Shown here piece by piece: positions 1-11,229 of a stretch of DNA of 64,000 nucleotides. Source of the stretch: Anastrepha obliqua (lineage: Eukaryota > Arthropoda > Insecta > Diptera > Tephritidae); assembly GCF_027943255.1 (NCBI RefSeq), contig NC_072894.1, positions 76,981,601 through 77,045,600 of the forward strand, in the 5' to 3' direction. The notes beneath the pieces were generated by a model. It searched no databases and was not told where the DNA came from. It saw nothing but the letters and a program-made list of their open reading frames with translations. A program made the translations under genes and the position numbers. Within the stretch, counting starts at the first letter, position 1. Every line of letters starts with the position of its first letter.

Positions 1-387
1 AAAATGTGTCCAAAATTTAGCAGTTAGTGTTCCACTTTGCGCCCGCCAGTAGGTTTGATGTCTTTCCTCTTCGTATTGAGACTGTTCCTAAACTGGAAAA
101 ATCGGATGTGCAATGAGCAGAGACACAAAATCGTTTATTCTTATAAATGTTGAATGTTGGTTGACTGCTGTTGTGGAAAAAGTTGCTGGCTTAATAAATG
201 GTAGAGGGAGGATAATAAATTTTATTACAAAGGCTAAAGTACACCGGGAAAGATCCATTCCGCGTGACTTATCTACCATAAATACAAGATGGGACAAAGT
301 TAAGACGATAGCATCTAACCGCATACGATGCAGAAGCCTTGAGGACCTATCCTCCTCAAAGGAAATAAAAATGTGTATCTGTATGTA
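1..387. other. Intron, nothing recognised
   Basis: Part of the >16.7-kb intron after the exon at 16706. Two overlapping short frames (78 and 91 codons, opposite strands) have no family resemblance. Confidence 0.5.
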
Positions 388-681
388 GCCACCGTAGCCG
401 GATGAGTTGGTGAAATACTAGGAATGAAACACCAAATAAGTGACCAAATTTTTTCTACTAGCGGTTGCTGCTCTGTAGCTATCGACTAACCGCCACGTGT
501 GTTTCTACTATGAAAAAGCTCCGCATAAAAAATCCATCTGCTGTTCGGAGGTGGCGTAAAACTGTAGTATTTGTACCATTTGTGCAGCAACAACAAAAGG
601 CACGCCACAAATCAGAGGAGGAGCTCGGGCAAATACTCAAAAAGGCTGTACGCGCCAATTATAGATATTTTATATATATAT
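388..681 (+). repeat. tRNA-derived SINE, copy 1
   Basis: Starts with a degraded tRNA head (GTAGCCGGATGAGTTGG, A-box-like), then GAAACACCAAA, the body with GTTTCTACTATGAAAAAGCTCC and CACGCCACAAATC, and the 3' block GAGGAGCTCGGGCAAA, ending GCGCCAATTATAGATATT followed by TA repeats. The B box is poor in this copy. The translated frame at 465 is this SINE body and not a gene. Confidence 0.8.
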
Positions 682-1544
682 TGAGCATTTGGTTATTCTT
701 GGCTCAAAATAGCTAGCCGTAAAATGTGGCAGAATAGTATAAAAGTGTAATTGAAAGGCGGACTAATTCTGTGCCCATATGCACTAGTTTCGTACTCTAC
801 TAAGTATATGCCGTGTAATTCTCTATTTGCTATCAATACACTCACATATACATATTTCCATACGCCTCAATCGATCATGCATACATACGCACGTATTTCC
901 AATCAATCCGCGTGTCGTTCTCAACTGAGTGTTTATTTATTTTATATTCACTTTCGTCCATTCGGTAAATACATATAACACATATACCTGCAAACATACC
1001 TAAGTATGTATGCGCATATCCTCTTTGCAATATTTTCCAAACTTTTCGATTTGTATGCATCATATGCAGTGTTGCAAGTATTTGTTAATGTTAATGTGAT
1101 TTGAGTTGGTGATTTTTTCGAATTTGTATGCAAAACACTGAACTTTGCATCAGTGATTTTGGTCATGCATAAAATACCCGTTTGTATGTGTTGCTATATT
1201 TGCATGCATTGTTTATGTACGCTCCATAGCATCAAATGGCTTGACAATTGAGAAGCGAAGGACATACTGATGGCTGACCCGGCGGGCAGACAAGTATAGT
1301 AGATACCACTGCGGTGTAAAAGACAAGGAAGTCGGAAATCGAACGCGGGAAGAGAGAGGGAGAGAAAGAGTTATGTAGGTAAAGGCTGTTTATGTAAGCA
1401 CAACAATAGGCAGAGTGAAAATTTATTCAGCTTTTTTGCATGAGCGTGACATAGGTATCCTTATGCACAACAGGATACTTTGTGATAAAAAAAAAAAATA
1501 GTTGCACTGAACTATGGTCTGGAAGTCAATATTTTTGTCATAAA
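682..1544. other. Intron, simple AT-rich sequence
   Basis: CATA/TATG-rich spacer with a purine tract (GAGAGAGGGAGAGAAAG) near 1353. Mariner relic begins at its right edge. Confidence 0.5.
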
Positions 1545-2760
1545 TTTTTTTTTGACACCTGCTCTTCTTAGAATTTCATCGAGGTCAAAAAGCTGTCGAA
1601 ACAGCCCGAGACATTTGCAACGTGTATGGAGAAGGTGTCATAGGCGAGTCTGCAGACCGGAAATTGTTTGCAAAGTTCAAAACTGGCGACTTTGACGTCG
1701 ATGACACCTCCCGCAGCGGAAGGTCTTCTGCATTCGTTGAAGAACGTCCCAAATCAATTTTGAAGTATATAGAACGGAGTCATGAATTGCAGAAAAAATA
1801 AGCTGCGATCATGAAACGATTCTCAATCACCTCCATTCAATGAGATTTACCGAAAAATTGAGAGCATGGGTGCTGTTTAAGCAAAAATGTAAAACGTGTG
1901 ATCACTTCGAAGCTGTACAATCAATGAATTTTATTGAGCGTCTCATTTTAAGTACAAAGCAGAATATCAGGAAAATAACTATTTAAAGCTAACTGTGCAT
2001 AAATACCATATGTATGTATGTACATCATGAAGTAAATAACAGATGCGTATGAAGAAATAATACCAATACATAGTAGATATGTTATGGTACATAGGAAGTT
2101 GCTATAAATTAAGGTGGTGCCAGATTGGACGAATTCTGAACAGGTGCCTTACGAGCTTCACGAAAAAAACAAAGAAAGTCGCCTTCAAATTGCTTCTCAG
2201 CTTCTCGCTCGTCATTGAACAGAACGCGGTCATAAACAGCGCCTGTTGTACCGAATCGTAGCAGGAGATGAGAAATGGCTACACATCAATATGAAGTAAA
2301 GAAAGGAGATACGCCAATGTCGAGAGTCTAGCCGGAGGGTGGGACTGTGAGGGTATGCTGCACTGGGAAATGCTCGAAAAGAATGCCACGGTCAACAAGG
2401 AGTTCTACATTGCCCAGCTATACCGCGTGAATGAGGATATTCGATTGAAAACACCTGACCGACATGGTCAAACCAGACTCCTTCAAAGCAATCGGTTAAG
2501 CCCCACTCCAAGAGCTCAAATGGGTGGTCCTTCATTATCCACCGGACCTAGCACCGATCGATTACCATCTTTTCTGCTCCCTGTCGAACCATATTAAGAG
2601 CGTTACCTCCGATAACAAAGAGTTTTTTAAAAATTGGCTCAAACAACTTTGACACCAGATCAGGCGATATTCGGCGGAACGGCATCAGCAAATTGGCGAA
2701 TATATAATTGATTAAATTATTGTTTTTAAATATTTTAAAAGGCAAGGCTATCCAGCTATC
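1545..2760 (+). pseudogene. Decayed mariner transposase, family M1 copy 1
   Basis: Plus-strand blocks in order: FHRGQKAVETARDICNVYGE, GVIGESADRKLFAKFKTGDF, DVDDTSRSGRSSAFVEERPK (N-terminal helix-turn-helix region), then VPYELHEKNKESRLQIASQL (WVPHEL region, near 2140), a VAGDEKWLHIN remnant (first Asp, near 2260), GMLHWEMLEKNATVNKEFYI near 2350, RPSLSTGPSTDRLPSF in one frame and HYPPDLAPTDYHLF in another (third Asp region, near 2540), and a final NKEFFKNWLKQL. Multiple stops and frameshifts. The second catalytic block is lost. A shorter copy of the same family is at 20390. Confidence 0.8.
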
Positions 2761-3984
2761 GAAAAAACATTTTGTTTATTTTTCGCCAGGACTGATATAG
2801 ATTTTTATAGTAACCATTGCGTATACTTTATTTCATAGTATGAACATTGATGTTGCCAAAAAACTAAGCAAAATTTATCCTCTTTCATTTACGTACTCAT
2901 TACACTTGAGTGTCTTGTCATTGAAATGAGAAGGTGTCGGAGATAATGGCAGACCTTCGGATTTCAAGCCGCAAAATTTGAATTGAAAAAATGCGGAGAA
3001 AAAACTATTTAATACTTCAAAACGTATGTAAGGAAAATATCTCCTTATTGAGCGCAAAGGTATTCTCCATAGAAAGCGAATAAAAAGTTTAAGCCACCAG
3101 TGGACGCTGAAATGCCACTAAGAAGGGATAATGGCAATTATGTTCGAAGTCCAGAGAAAAAAGGTCAGTCGATTTGCAAAAGCTATCTCGACACAATTTT
3201 CTAACCGAATAAAGCCACAACAATTTTTTATTAGCTATTAAAATAAACGATTATAGCAGCGTGTATTGATTAGCACCATCAAACAACAGTGTCCGAACTG
3301 AAAACATAAAACAAATGGCCTTTAAAAAATAAAATTGATGAGAAAATGAAAACGGAGTATGCAGCTTTCCTACATAAAATTAAAAAAATTCATATACATA
3401 TGGAATTTTTCCTCATCGTATGGTTTTTTTCACACGATTTGTTTCTCACAAACTTTTATTCATATGAGGATTTTTTTCATACTTTGGACTACTGGAATGC
3501 ATTCACTCGTATTACTAAACTCATATTTTTTAAATTATTAATTTTTTTGTTTTTTAAATTACGCTCAAAAAAATATTTTTCGACCATAGTGCACTAAGCG
3601 AATATATCCACAGAGACATGTTGTCGTAATATATATTTTGTTGTGACAGCAAACACCGGTGACCGCGCGCACGTATGTACCTACACGAGAACCAGATGTC
3701 AAAATTGCATGATTGAATATCTTTCACCGCTTACAATAAGATTGACAATAATGAATGGGAAGGAAATCAAATGATATGTTGTGCTTTATAAAAAAAAATG
3801 TTAGTAGTTGTGAGGTACCCTCACGGGAAAAATGCCATATGGGTAAGATCGGGCGACTTATGTGGTCAGAATATGCCAACGAAACAACTTATCAGTCTGG
3901 TAGGGATGATATCACGCGTGTGCGGCGTAACACTAATACTTTTATTCAAAATACGGCTCTTAACAAAATTATTAAAAATTACAT
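2761..3984. other. Intron, nothing recognised
   Basis: Very AT-rich, especially 3320-3600. Short frames at 3346 and 3755 show only Phe/Ile/Lys-rich low-complexity translation. Confidence 0.5.
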
Positions 3985-4770
3985 GATTTAAATGTCCAGG
4001 CCTACAGGCAGTCATTCGATAGTTAAAATTTTCAAGGACTCGCTCACACAGTATCGCATTGAGTTCAGTAATCTCGATCCGAATGTTAAGTTACAGCTCT
4101 GGAGTCATTGTTGACGTATTCATATAGGCTATGGTTTTCAACAAACCTCCTAAAAAGTAATCTATCGGAGTTAAATCCCATGATTCAGGCAGCTAGTTCA
4201 TATCACCATTACGTTAATTTAATCGACTGGGAAACTCAGGTCGCAATAATGCAATGTGTTGGCGCTTTGTGTGACTGGTGTGTCCATTCTGTTCAAAATA
4301 ATATCGTCTATGGCCAACAAAAAATTTCAATTGGGTGTCAATAGCGATGACCATTGACAGCAACAGCTCTTTCTTTTTCATCTTTGAAGAAAAACGGGCC
4401 AATTATTCCATAAGTCCAAATCCCACACCAAAAAGTACACTTTAGTGAACGTAATGAATTTTCTGAAGTAACTCAAGGGGTTTCTTCTCCCCAGATGTAG
4501 CGATTTTGTTTGTTTAGTGTGAAATCAACTTCGTCATGCTTCGAAATGTCTGCATTGGTAGTCATATATTAGCTTCAATTCATGGGATAATTTAACTTGG
4601 CAAGAATGCAAATGTAAATTCTTATGTAAAATCCGCCAACCAGTCGATTCATGAATGCATACTTGTTGAGAACGTTGAGATATCGATGTTGAAGATTGTA
4701 CAGCAACACTTTGCGTTACAGCAGCAATAATCTCAACAGAATGTCCAGTTTGTGGTCTGCCAGTCTTTTT
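3985..4770 (-). pseudogene. Decayed Tc1/mariner-superfamily transposase (FLGG type)
   Basis: Minus-strand blocks run RKKTGRPQTGHSVEIIAAVT (near 4770), QSSTSISQRSQQ, TGWRILHKNLHLHSCQV, NWPVFLQR / FFFKDEKERAVAVNGHRY, WFEQNGHTSHTKRQHIALLR (second Asp region, changed to Asn), SWDLTPIDYFLGGLLKTIAY (third Asp region, near 4160) and ITELNAILCERVLENFNYRM (near 4020). These match the insect transposase group whose C-terminus reads WPPRSCDLxPLDYFLWGxxK. Several stops. The copy at 14484 carries the two ends of the same family without the middle. Confidence 0.75.
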
Positions 4771-5084
4771 TCTATCCTCGACAGAAGGAATAAATATTTA
4801 TTTAAGTATAATTTATATTCATTGGTGATATATAGCCAAAGGTTGTTGTGCTGCATATTAATAAATAAAAATTAAATAATTTGGACCCAAATTAACAGAA
4901 CGTCCAGTTTGTGGTCTGGCAGTCTTTTTTCTATCATCGACAGAAGGAATAAATATGAAATATTCTTAGAAATAAGTTTTAGATTTAATTTTATTTAAGT
5001 TTAATTTATATTAATTGGTGATATATAGCCAAAGGTTGTTGTGCTGCATATTAATAAATAAAAATTAAATAATTTGGACCCAAG
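4743..5084 (+). repeat. Tandem duplication, ~150-180-bp unit
   Basis: GTCCAGTTTGTGGTCTG..CAGTC at 4743 recurs at 4902. The shared segment goes on through GACAGAAGGAATAAATAT, GGTGATATATAGCCAAAGG and TTGTGCTGCATATTAATAA to AATAATTTGGACCCAA. The second copy has about 38 extra bases after AATAAATATG. Its left part is the 5' coding end of the transposase relic at 3985..4770, so that segment was duplicated after insertion. Confidence 0.85.
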
Positions 5085-5389
5085 TCAATTGAATGTAATA
5101 GTCAAAAAGTATTGCATTATTTATCGCGTATTGCCTTACTTATTAACTCAGCTTTAAGTCAAACCAGCTAGTCGAATTATTTTTTGCATTTTAGTTATTT
5201 TGGCTTAACATTCTTCATAGGAGCTTTCAGAGGATCTCTACTAAAGATTTTGCTTAAGTTTAGGAATCAGGTTTTAAATAGATTTTAGTTTTTAAAGCTT
5301 GTTGTTTTCGTGTTTAGAGTAATTTTGCTCCTATGGTAATACAAGGTGAAGTCCAAAATAAACAAAACTGAGCTAAAATAGGAAGGACA
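5085..5389. other. Intron, nothing recognised
   Basis: AT-rich spacer between the tandem duplication and the mariner relic. Confidence 0.5.
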
Positions 5390-6297
5390 GTAGCTTTTTT
5401 CTGATAACTTCGAATTTATTTATTCAAAATAGTCCCCTCTGGCCTCGATACACTGTTTTGCGCGATCTTAAAGCTTTTCGCAATAGTGTTTCAGGTCATT
5501 GACCGGAATGTCCTTCAGGATGTCGGAAAAAGCCTTTTGAATGATCTCTACGGACACAAAACGTTTTCCTGGTTTTCATGGCCAAATAATTTTTCGAAAA
5601 GGTAAAAGTCACTGGGAGCCATATCAGGCGAATACGGTGAGTGATTAACGGCGATTTCTAGTTAAAAAATCAGTCACAAGAGTGGATCGATGAGATGGTG
5701 CATTATTATTCAATAAGCGCCAGCTTTCTCCTTTCCGGTATTCAGAGCGAATTCGACGAATGGGATGCAACAAACGCTTCAAAACGCCAAGATAGAAAAT
5801 TGCTTTGACAGTTTGGGTCATTGGTACGAACTCCTTGTGGATAATTCTTTTGGAATCGTAAACACAAATGAGTATCGACTTGATTTTTGACTTCTCCAAA
5901 CGTGTTTTTTTGGATGGTGGCTCGTCTGGGGCCTTCCATTCGGCACTTTGATGCTTAGTTTCAAGCTTCATCACCAGTTATAATTCTGTAAAGGAAGTTT
6001 TCGTATTTTCTCGCCTCTTTTATGAGGTCTTTCGAATGTTGAATTCTGAGAAATTTTTGGTTAACTTATGCAAAATGTTTTGGAGATATTCAACTCCGAT
6101 TCCATAAAATTTAACGATGGTTTTAGTTCATTGTTGATAAATTTGCGAATAATTTCGATGCTCGTATGTTCATTGTCGCTTATGTCCTCACAACCATCTC
6201 TGAAACGTGTAAACCACTTCTAAACTCTGGCACGAGATAGGCAATCATCGTCATGAACTCTTTCGTTTTACCGATTTTAAAACAAAATTTGATATTA
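5390..6297 (-). pseudogene. Mariner transposase relic hosting the Tigger insertion
   Basis: Minus-strand translation is broken but recognisable: the C-terminal end near 5430 (ETLLRKALRSRKTVYRG-like), a catalytic middle at 5645..5974 with KSKIKSILICVYDSKRIIHKEFVP, YLGVLKRLLHPIRRIRSEYRK and LLNNNAPSHRSTLVTDFLTRN (DNAPSH with the Asp changed to Asn), and N-terminal pieces up to 6297 (KFCFKIGKTKEFM-like). The remainder of the N-terminus continues beyond the Tigger copy to about 7560. Many stops and frameshifts. Of the same broad group as the element at 45211. Confidence 0.75.
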
Positions 6298-7494
6298 CAG
6301 TGCACTCGCGGTATCTCGAATAGCCGCTAAGTCGAACGACGTGCTAACTCGAACACATTTTTTTCCCTATTGACTAGTTTGTAACTCGAACAATATTAAA
6401 GCGCTATAACTCGAACAAAAAAACAAATTTATTTGTACACACATTCTTTTCAAACATGTACATTTTGTACATACATACATATGTAATAGTATATGTAAAT
6501 TATATATATACTAGTGTATTGTCCATATGAATATTTCGACGTTAATATCCCGTTAGTTTTCTGGGAACAACATCTTGCATTGACCAAATTGCTTTAAATT
6601 TGTCAATTGTAGTGTATCAGTGCATGTGAGTAATGGATCGTAAAAGGTTGAAGTGTTTAACATTAAAAGAGAGGGCTGAAGTCCTTAACAAAATTAAACG
6701 TGGATGTAGTGTTACTTCTCTAGCGAAGGAATATGGGTTAGCCAAGTTCACCATAAGTCTTATAAAAAAGAAAGACAAGGCAATTTTAAAAGCAGTAAAC
6801 AACACGTTTTTGGGTCCTGGGAAGAGGAGAACTTTAAAAGCTTCTGAGTTTCCTAAAATGAAAGCCGCTTTATACAAATGGTTTCTGTCCCAAAGAAAAA
6901 AGAATTACCCAATAAGTGGACTCATCTTGAAAGAACATAACATGAAAAACATAATTTACAGGTCGAATTTACGCTTTATGATGTTAACAAATGGAATGAT
7001 GGTGCCGAATTTACCGACACAGAAGTAATAATTGAAACTAGTGATTCTGAGTCTGAGTTTAACAACACAACTGAGACATGTGAGCGGATATCATCTGAGG
7101 GGGCGGTTAGCTCTATCAATAAGGTAATTCAGTGGGCCACAACTGAACAAGTAAGCCCCGCAAAGGTTAACACTCTTCAACATTGCTGCAGGCAAGAAAA
7201 GACAAACACACATTACAACTTTCTTTTCGGCCTAACTTTTCTGTTAAAGCTGACTTTTTTTGTGTAACTGACACAAATACTGCCAAATATTTGATGAAAA
7301 ATATTTAAACGAATTAATTATTTTAAACATATTCATGTTCATATCCATATGTAAATAAATAAATAAATTTAACTGAAAAAAATCGATATCGATGACTGTT
7401 TTTTTAACATAGCACACTCAATTGATAAGTCGAACAAATTCGATAAATCGAACAGCGCCTGTTTTAATTAGTTCGAGTTATCGCGAGTGCACTG
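6298..7494 (+). mobile_element. Pogo/Tigger-type DNA transposon, internally deleted
   Basis: Ends read CAGTGCACTCGCGGTA at 6298 and its complement at 7494, with about 22 of 24 terminal bases inverted-identical, and TA at 6296-6297 and 7495-7496. CAGT ends and TA targets are typical of pogo/Tigger elements. Just inside both ends are repeated TAACTCGAACA/TAAGTCGAACA motifs, probable transposase binding sites (seen near 6340-6420 and 7430-7480). Length is 1197 bp; autonomous relatives are usually 2-3 kb. The copy lies inside an older mariner relic: the flanks join across one TA into the N-terminal coding region of that relic. Confidence 0.9.
6633..7028 (+). pseudogene. Pogo/Tigger transposase remnant: N-terminal DNA-binding domain only
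   Basis: A 131-codon frame beginning MDRKRLKCLTLKERAEVLNK, then IKRGCSVTSLAKEYGLAKFTISLIKKK. This is the CENP-B-N/Psq-type helix-turn-helix that opens pogo, Tigger and Jerky transposases. A further ~50 residues resemble the start of the second (CENPB-type) HTH (MKAALYKWFLSQRKKNYPISG). The DDE catalytic domain is missing. After about 6975 the sequence continues in another frame with an acidic stretch (SDSESEFNN) and NKVIQWATTEQ, like the C-terminal tail of the family. An internal deletion therefore fused the two ends. It might still bind the element ends and act as a repressor, which is inference. Confidence 0.85.
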
Positions 7495-7560
7495 TACTTT
7501 GTTTGTGTGCGAAAGTGGCGTTTTAATAAACTTCGTAACTAAAAAAAAATAATTTCTTTT
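7495..7560 (-). pseudogene. N-terminal end of the split mariner relic
   Basis: Short continuation of the relic at 5390..6297 to the right of the Tigger copy. Joining across one TA gives an unbroken stretch of mariner-like 5' sequence. Too short to judge alone. Confidence 0.4.
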
Positions 7561-7675
7561 CAAGTTGGCAAATTTCTTTTTGCTGTTATCTTCTTTTTAA
7601 CACTCGGGTCTCTCTTTTCAATGACAATGAGCCATTAACTTAGAAAGAAAAAGAAAAGTTTTTATTTATTTATTA

Positions 7676-8002
7676 CTAGCTGTACTCGGCGCGCGTTTCT
7701 ACGCCAACAACTAAAATAAATTTAAGAAAAATAACTTTAAAGAAAAATTAGTACACAAATATTCAATTCATTCTAAACCATTTTATTGATTTTGTTTATT
7801 TCGAAAAAAATCGGTTGAACGGGGCAAAAGTTGCTACTCTGCAGCGCCACTTGAGAGCGAGTGGCAGCAATGAGCATATTCTACAAACCTTCTCCGTGGA
7901 AAAATACATATTTTTTATTTAATTTTTATAATAATCGGTCCAGTAGCTTTTGAGTTCATCGAGAACATACAGACAAGCATTCATTTTTATATATAATGAA
8001 GA
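7676..8002 (-). mobile_element. Short non-autonomous Helitron-like element
   Basis: On the minus strand it begins TCTTCATTATATATAAAAAT right after an A (8003 is T on the plus strand) and ends CTAG right before a T (7676, with A at 7675). TC at the 5' end, CTAG at the 3' end and insertion between A and T are the three Helitron hallmarks. Near the 3' end is a GC-rich segment (GGCG...CGCC) that could form the short terminal hairpin. The subterminal ATCGGTCCAGTAGC-type block (plus strand CTACTGGACCGAT complement) also occurs near the 5' end of the Helitron-like sequence at 60893. There are no terminal inverted repeats, no target duplication and no coding capacity. Confidence 0.75.
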
Positions 8003-8339
8003 TTTGTTTATGGCGTTAAGAGATAAAAATTTACACTAATGAATTCTGTGCAAAAGTAATAATGGAATAGTTTCGAAAATAAAATAAACTTTTTGAACGA
8101 CTTTAAATCTTAAATTTATAATTACATTTGTCTGATATACGCAAAATTTCGTGGGACGAACCTCGCATACATACTTAAAATTTGGTCAAAATTAACTATG
8201 AAAAATGTAATAATTCGAAAATTCATTCATTTGTGTTTAGTGCCACCTAAGTGCGTAGTGTTTCGATTTTATAGGTATGCAATAGTGTGTGTTTTTACAA
8301 AAACTAAAAAAGAAAATTAGTAGTTGAAAATTGCTTACT
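8003..8339. other. Intron, nothing recognised
   Basis: AT-rich spacer between the Helitron-like element and the long inverted repeat. Confidence 0.5.
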
Positions 8340-9215
8340 TATACAGGCCAAAATCAGCGTTATTTCTGGGTATTGAACCCACCAAATTTTTTTGAGCTGC
8401 AAGTCGAAAGTAATTTCTCCAAATTTCGAAGTTAGCCTCCGAAATCGAGATATGGGCTTTTGAAGTTCGAAATTGGGGCTATAGTAAAAAAAGATTTAAA
8501 ATTAATGCATATAAATATGGGCGTGATCGCCTGTTCCACCTTTTAAAATAATATATAACTTTTTTGTAAGAAATTATATTACAGGTGGTATTACAGCTCA
8601 AAAACAGATCTTCGAAAAATTAAAAACCTTAAATTCTAAAAACTTTTGAACGATTTTGAAGAAATGTGTTTTAATGTAAAGGTGATTAAACGCCCTTTGA
8701 AATTCATAATTATATGCTTTGTATGTAAAAATTTGAAGAAAAAACTCTTAAAATGAAAATAATACCTGTTTTCTATAGAAACTAAAGTTAACGAAAATTA
8801 AAGAAATAACTAATTATTACTACTATAGAATACATTATTTATATAAAAAAAATTGCAAAAAAAGGTAAGAACGTTAAATGACTTTTAAAACAACACCAAT
8901 TTTTAAAGATCGGTCAACAATTTTTTAAAATGCCAGTTTTTAATTTTTCGAAGATCGGATCTTTGAGCCCTAATACCACCTGTAATATAACTTTTCGTAA
9001 AAAAAAGGTATATACTATTTAAATAAGCAGAACAGGCGGTTCACGAGCATATTTCTACTTTTTTACTATAATAATTTACACGTATTCATTTCCAATTATA
9101 TTTTACTAAAGCCAAAATTTCGAACTTGAAAGGCCCACATTTCATTTGTGTAGGCTAACTTACAAAATCGGAAAAGTTACTTTTTAACTTATGATGCCCA
9201 GCCTAGTGATGTACA
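8340..9215. repeat. Long inverted repeat (foldback), ~300-bp arms
   Basis: Arms at about 8340..8645 and 8925..9215 are inverted copies of each other with roughly 80% identity by eye. Clear anchors are TTATATTACAGGTGGTATTA, GATCTTCGAAAAATTAAAAA, GAAGTTCGAAATT and the CGCCTGTTC segment. The 280-bp loop is AT-rich with no coding signal. The structure is that of a foldback element or large MITE and could be transcribed as a long hairpin within the stomatin pre-mRNA. No target duplication was identified. Confidence 0.8.
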
Positions 9216-9876
9216 GTGTTACTGAAGTAAATTTCGAACTGAAAAATGCAAGCGATAAGAGAAGTTTTTAATCAAAACAGATTGCAAAAAGTCGATAAAA
9301 ACTATATAACAAAACTTTGGTGCACCGATTTCATTCGCAATTATTCCATATGCGCATACGTAAACTGTGCGCTTATTGCTTCATATAAATTTCAAGCGCA
9401 GATGAATATGCCCGTCTAAAAACCTCAACAAATACATATACCATACATGTACATGTATCTTGTTTTGCATAGAATATTCTATCACAACATTTATTTTGCT
9501 GATTTGTGTTTATACTTGCAATCTAACCTTAAAAGTCCAAAGTTGCAACATCGTCCTTAAAGCAACTAAACTCGTACAGCATTTCTGTGACGTAGGTTTA
9601 TTTCTTTTGTTGTTGTTCTACTTACACGTTGTGTTATAAAAATTGTGTCAAGTATGCACCCATGCCCATATAACATGGCTAAAAGGCATTACACTTTGCA
9701 CCTGAGGAAATCTTTTTACTTTGTATTCGTTTTTGTAGAAGTTGTAACGACGGCAAATAAATACTTTAACGAACATACATTTATAGAATTCTTTTTACAA
9801 ATACATTGGGGTGTGCATTTCAATGGAAATATTCCCAGCAGAGAAAATGCTGATGCATCAAGTATCTAAGCGCACA
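9216..9876. other. Intron, nothing recognised
   Basis: No repeat or coding signal seen. The 74-codon frame at 9645 is not recognised. Confidence 0.5.
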
Positions 9877-10035
9877 TACAAGGTAGCACGAAATTAATCG
9901 CCCTTTCGGGCAATTTATAATTTTTGTAACTGCAATATATAAACAGACAAGCAGTGGAACGATTAAAGGCCAAAATAAAGATTATCATCACTGAAAATCA
10001 TTTATTTGTATCTTTTAAAAAATCCAAATATTACT
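9877..10035 (+). mobile_element. MITE, copy A (degraded)
   Basis: Left end ACAAGGTAGCACGAAATTAA, then TCGCCC and CAATTTATAATTTTTG, GATTATCATCACTGAAAATC and a right part ending near TTACTTGGTAC. Each block has a counterpart in the same order in the better copy at 33177. No coding capacity. Confidence 0.55.
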
Positions 10036-11229
10036 TGGTACATTCATTTACTTTTCCACAAGAACAATACAAGTGCAGCCAGGGGCCCATTAGTACGTTA
10101 CGTGAAAATTTTATGAAATGGCTACTGTGAGCAATTCGTTACTGAGATGTAGTAACAAAGCCGCATGGGGAGTCTTGGTCTAAGCAAAAAATTGTGAAAG
10201 TTTTAGTGGAACTACTTAGACGCATTCAGCTTAAGCATCCACTTAAGAGAGCCTGATGTCTGACTTGAGGCAAAGGGTCCGTAGCGAAGAACAAAACACA
10301 CTTTTTTCTGGCAGCAAATACTTTTTTGCTTGATGATGTGTTTAATAGAATACTTTGAATCGATTCTTCTTTGAGTTGTTCTTTTTGGCAAACGCTGTTA
10401 ATTTCTTATTTGCCTTAAAACAGCTGACTCGGGAAATACACGGAATCACTCAGTATTTGAATGGCTAAGTATGGTATATTATTTGCAAGTAAAGCTTAGA
10501 GAGGGGTGGAAGAATTCTTATTTTATATCTTTGTTACTCTACTCGTATACAATTTCGTATCCAATTTTAGCTGCGGCTTTGTCGGTTTCCTGTGAAAGCT
10601 TTTCACCGACAGCAGATAATGCAAAACGCAGGAGGGAAACCATTAGATATCAGCGAGATATTTAGAGATGATGTGATTGTGTAGACACATACTAGGATGG
10701 TCCAAAAGAAACAGAAAATTTTCTTGATACCACACACTAAATTTGTTTTACAAGTATGGCCGAAACAATCATTTTTTATTTTTATATTTAATATTATTGC
10801 CCGTGCTGCCAACCCAAAAAAAAACAAAAACCATTGAATTTGCATGGCATAAAATTTGATATAAATTTCATTACAAATGTCCCTTCCCAAGTGTCTAAAA
10901 AGTACACCCCAGGCTTTATTTAAAAAAAATGTTAAGTGGTTTTTATAGCATGAAAAAACTCTACGAGACAACCTGAAAGCGAAGTCGAATTTAAAAAATG
11001 TTCCCGTTTCTTTATTTTTTGCCACAATTTTTTGGACTTTTGCGTAGAGAAATTAAAAAATTTCACGAATTGAGTAATATCTATCGGCAAAGAGTTTGTA
11101 AGATAAGTTATTGGAAAGTAAACTTTAGGAGTTAGCATAAGGGATATTTTGTTCGCCATTTTATTGTATTCCTTTTCCCTATAATACCATTTATGGAAAA
11201 AGAAAATTTCAGCACTTACTGTTGTTTTT
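10036..11229. other. Intron, nothing recognised
   Basis: Contains a 140-codon minus-strand frame (10603..11025) rich in Phe, Ile and Cys with no recognisable motif; probably chance in AT-rich DNA. Confidence 0.45.

Noticed and set aside
1273..1290. GGCTGACCCGGCGG as a Helitron 3' terminus
   Set aside because: Resembles the complement of a Helitron end but lacks CTAG and a partner 5' end nearby.
10603..11025. 140-codon minus-strand ORF
   Set aside because: Phe/Ile/Cys-rich translation of AT-rich DNA with no recognisable domain.
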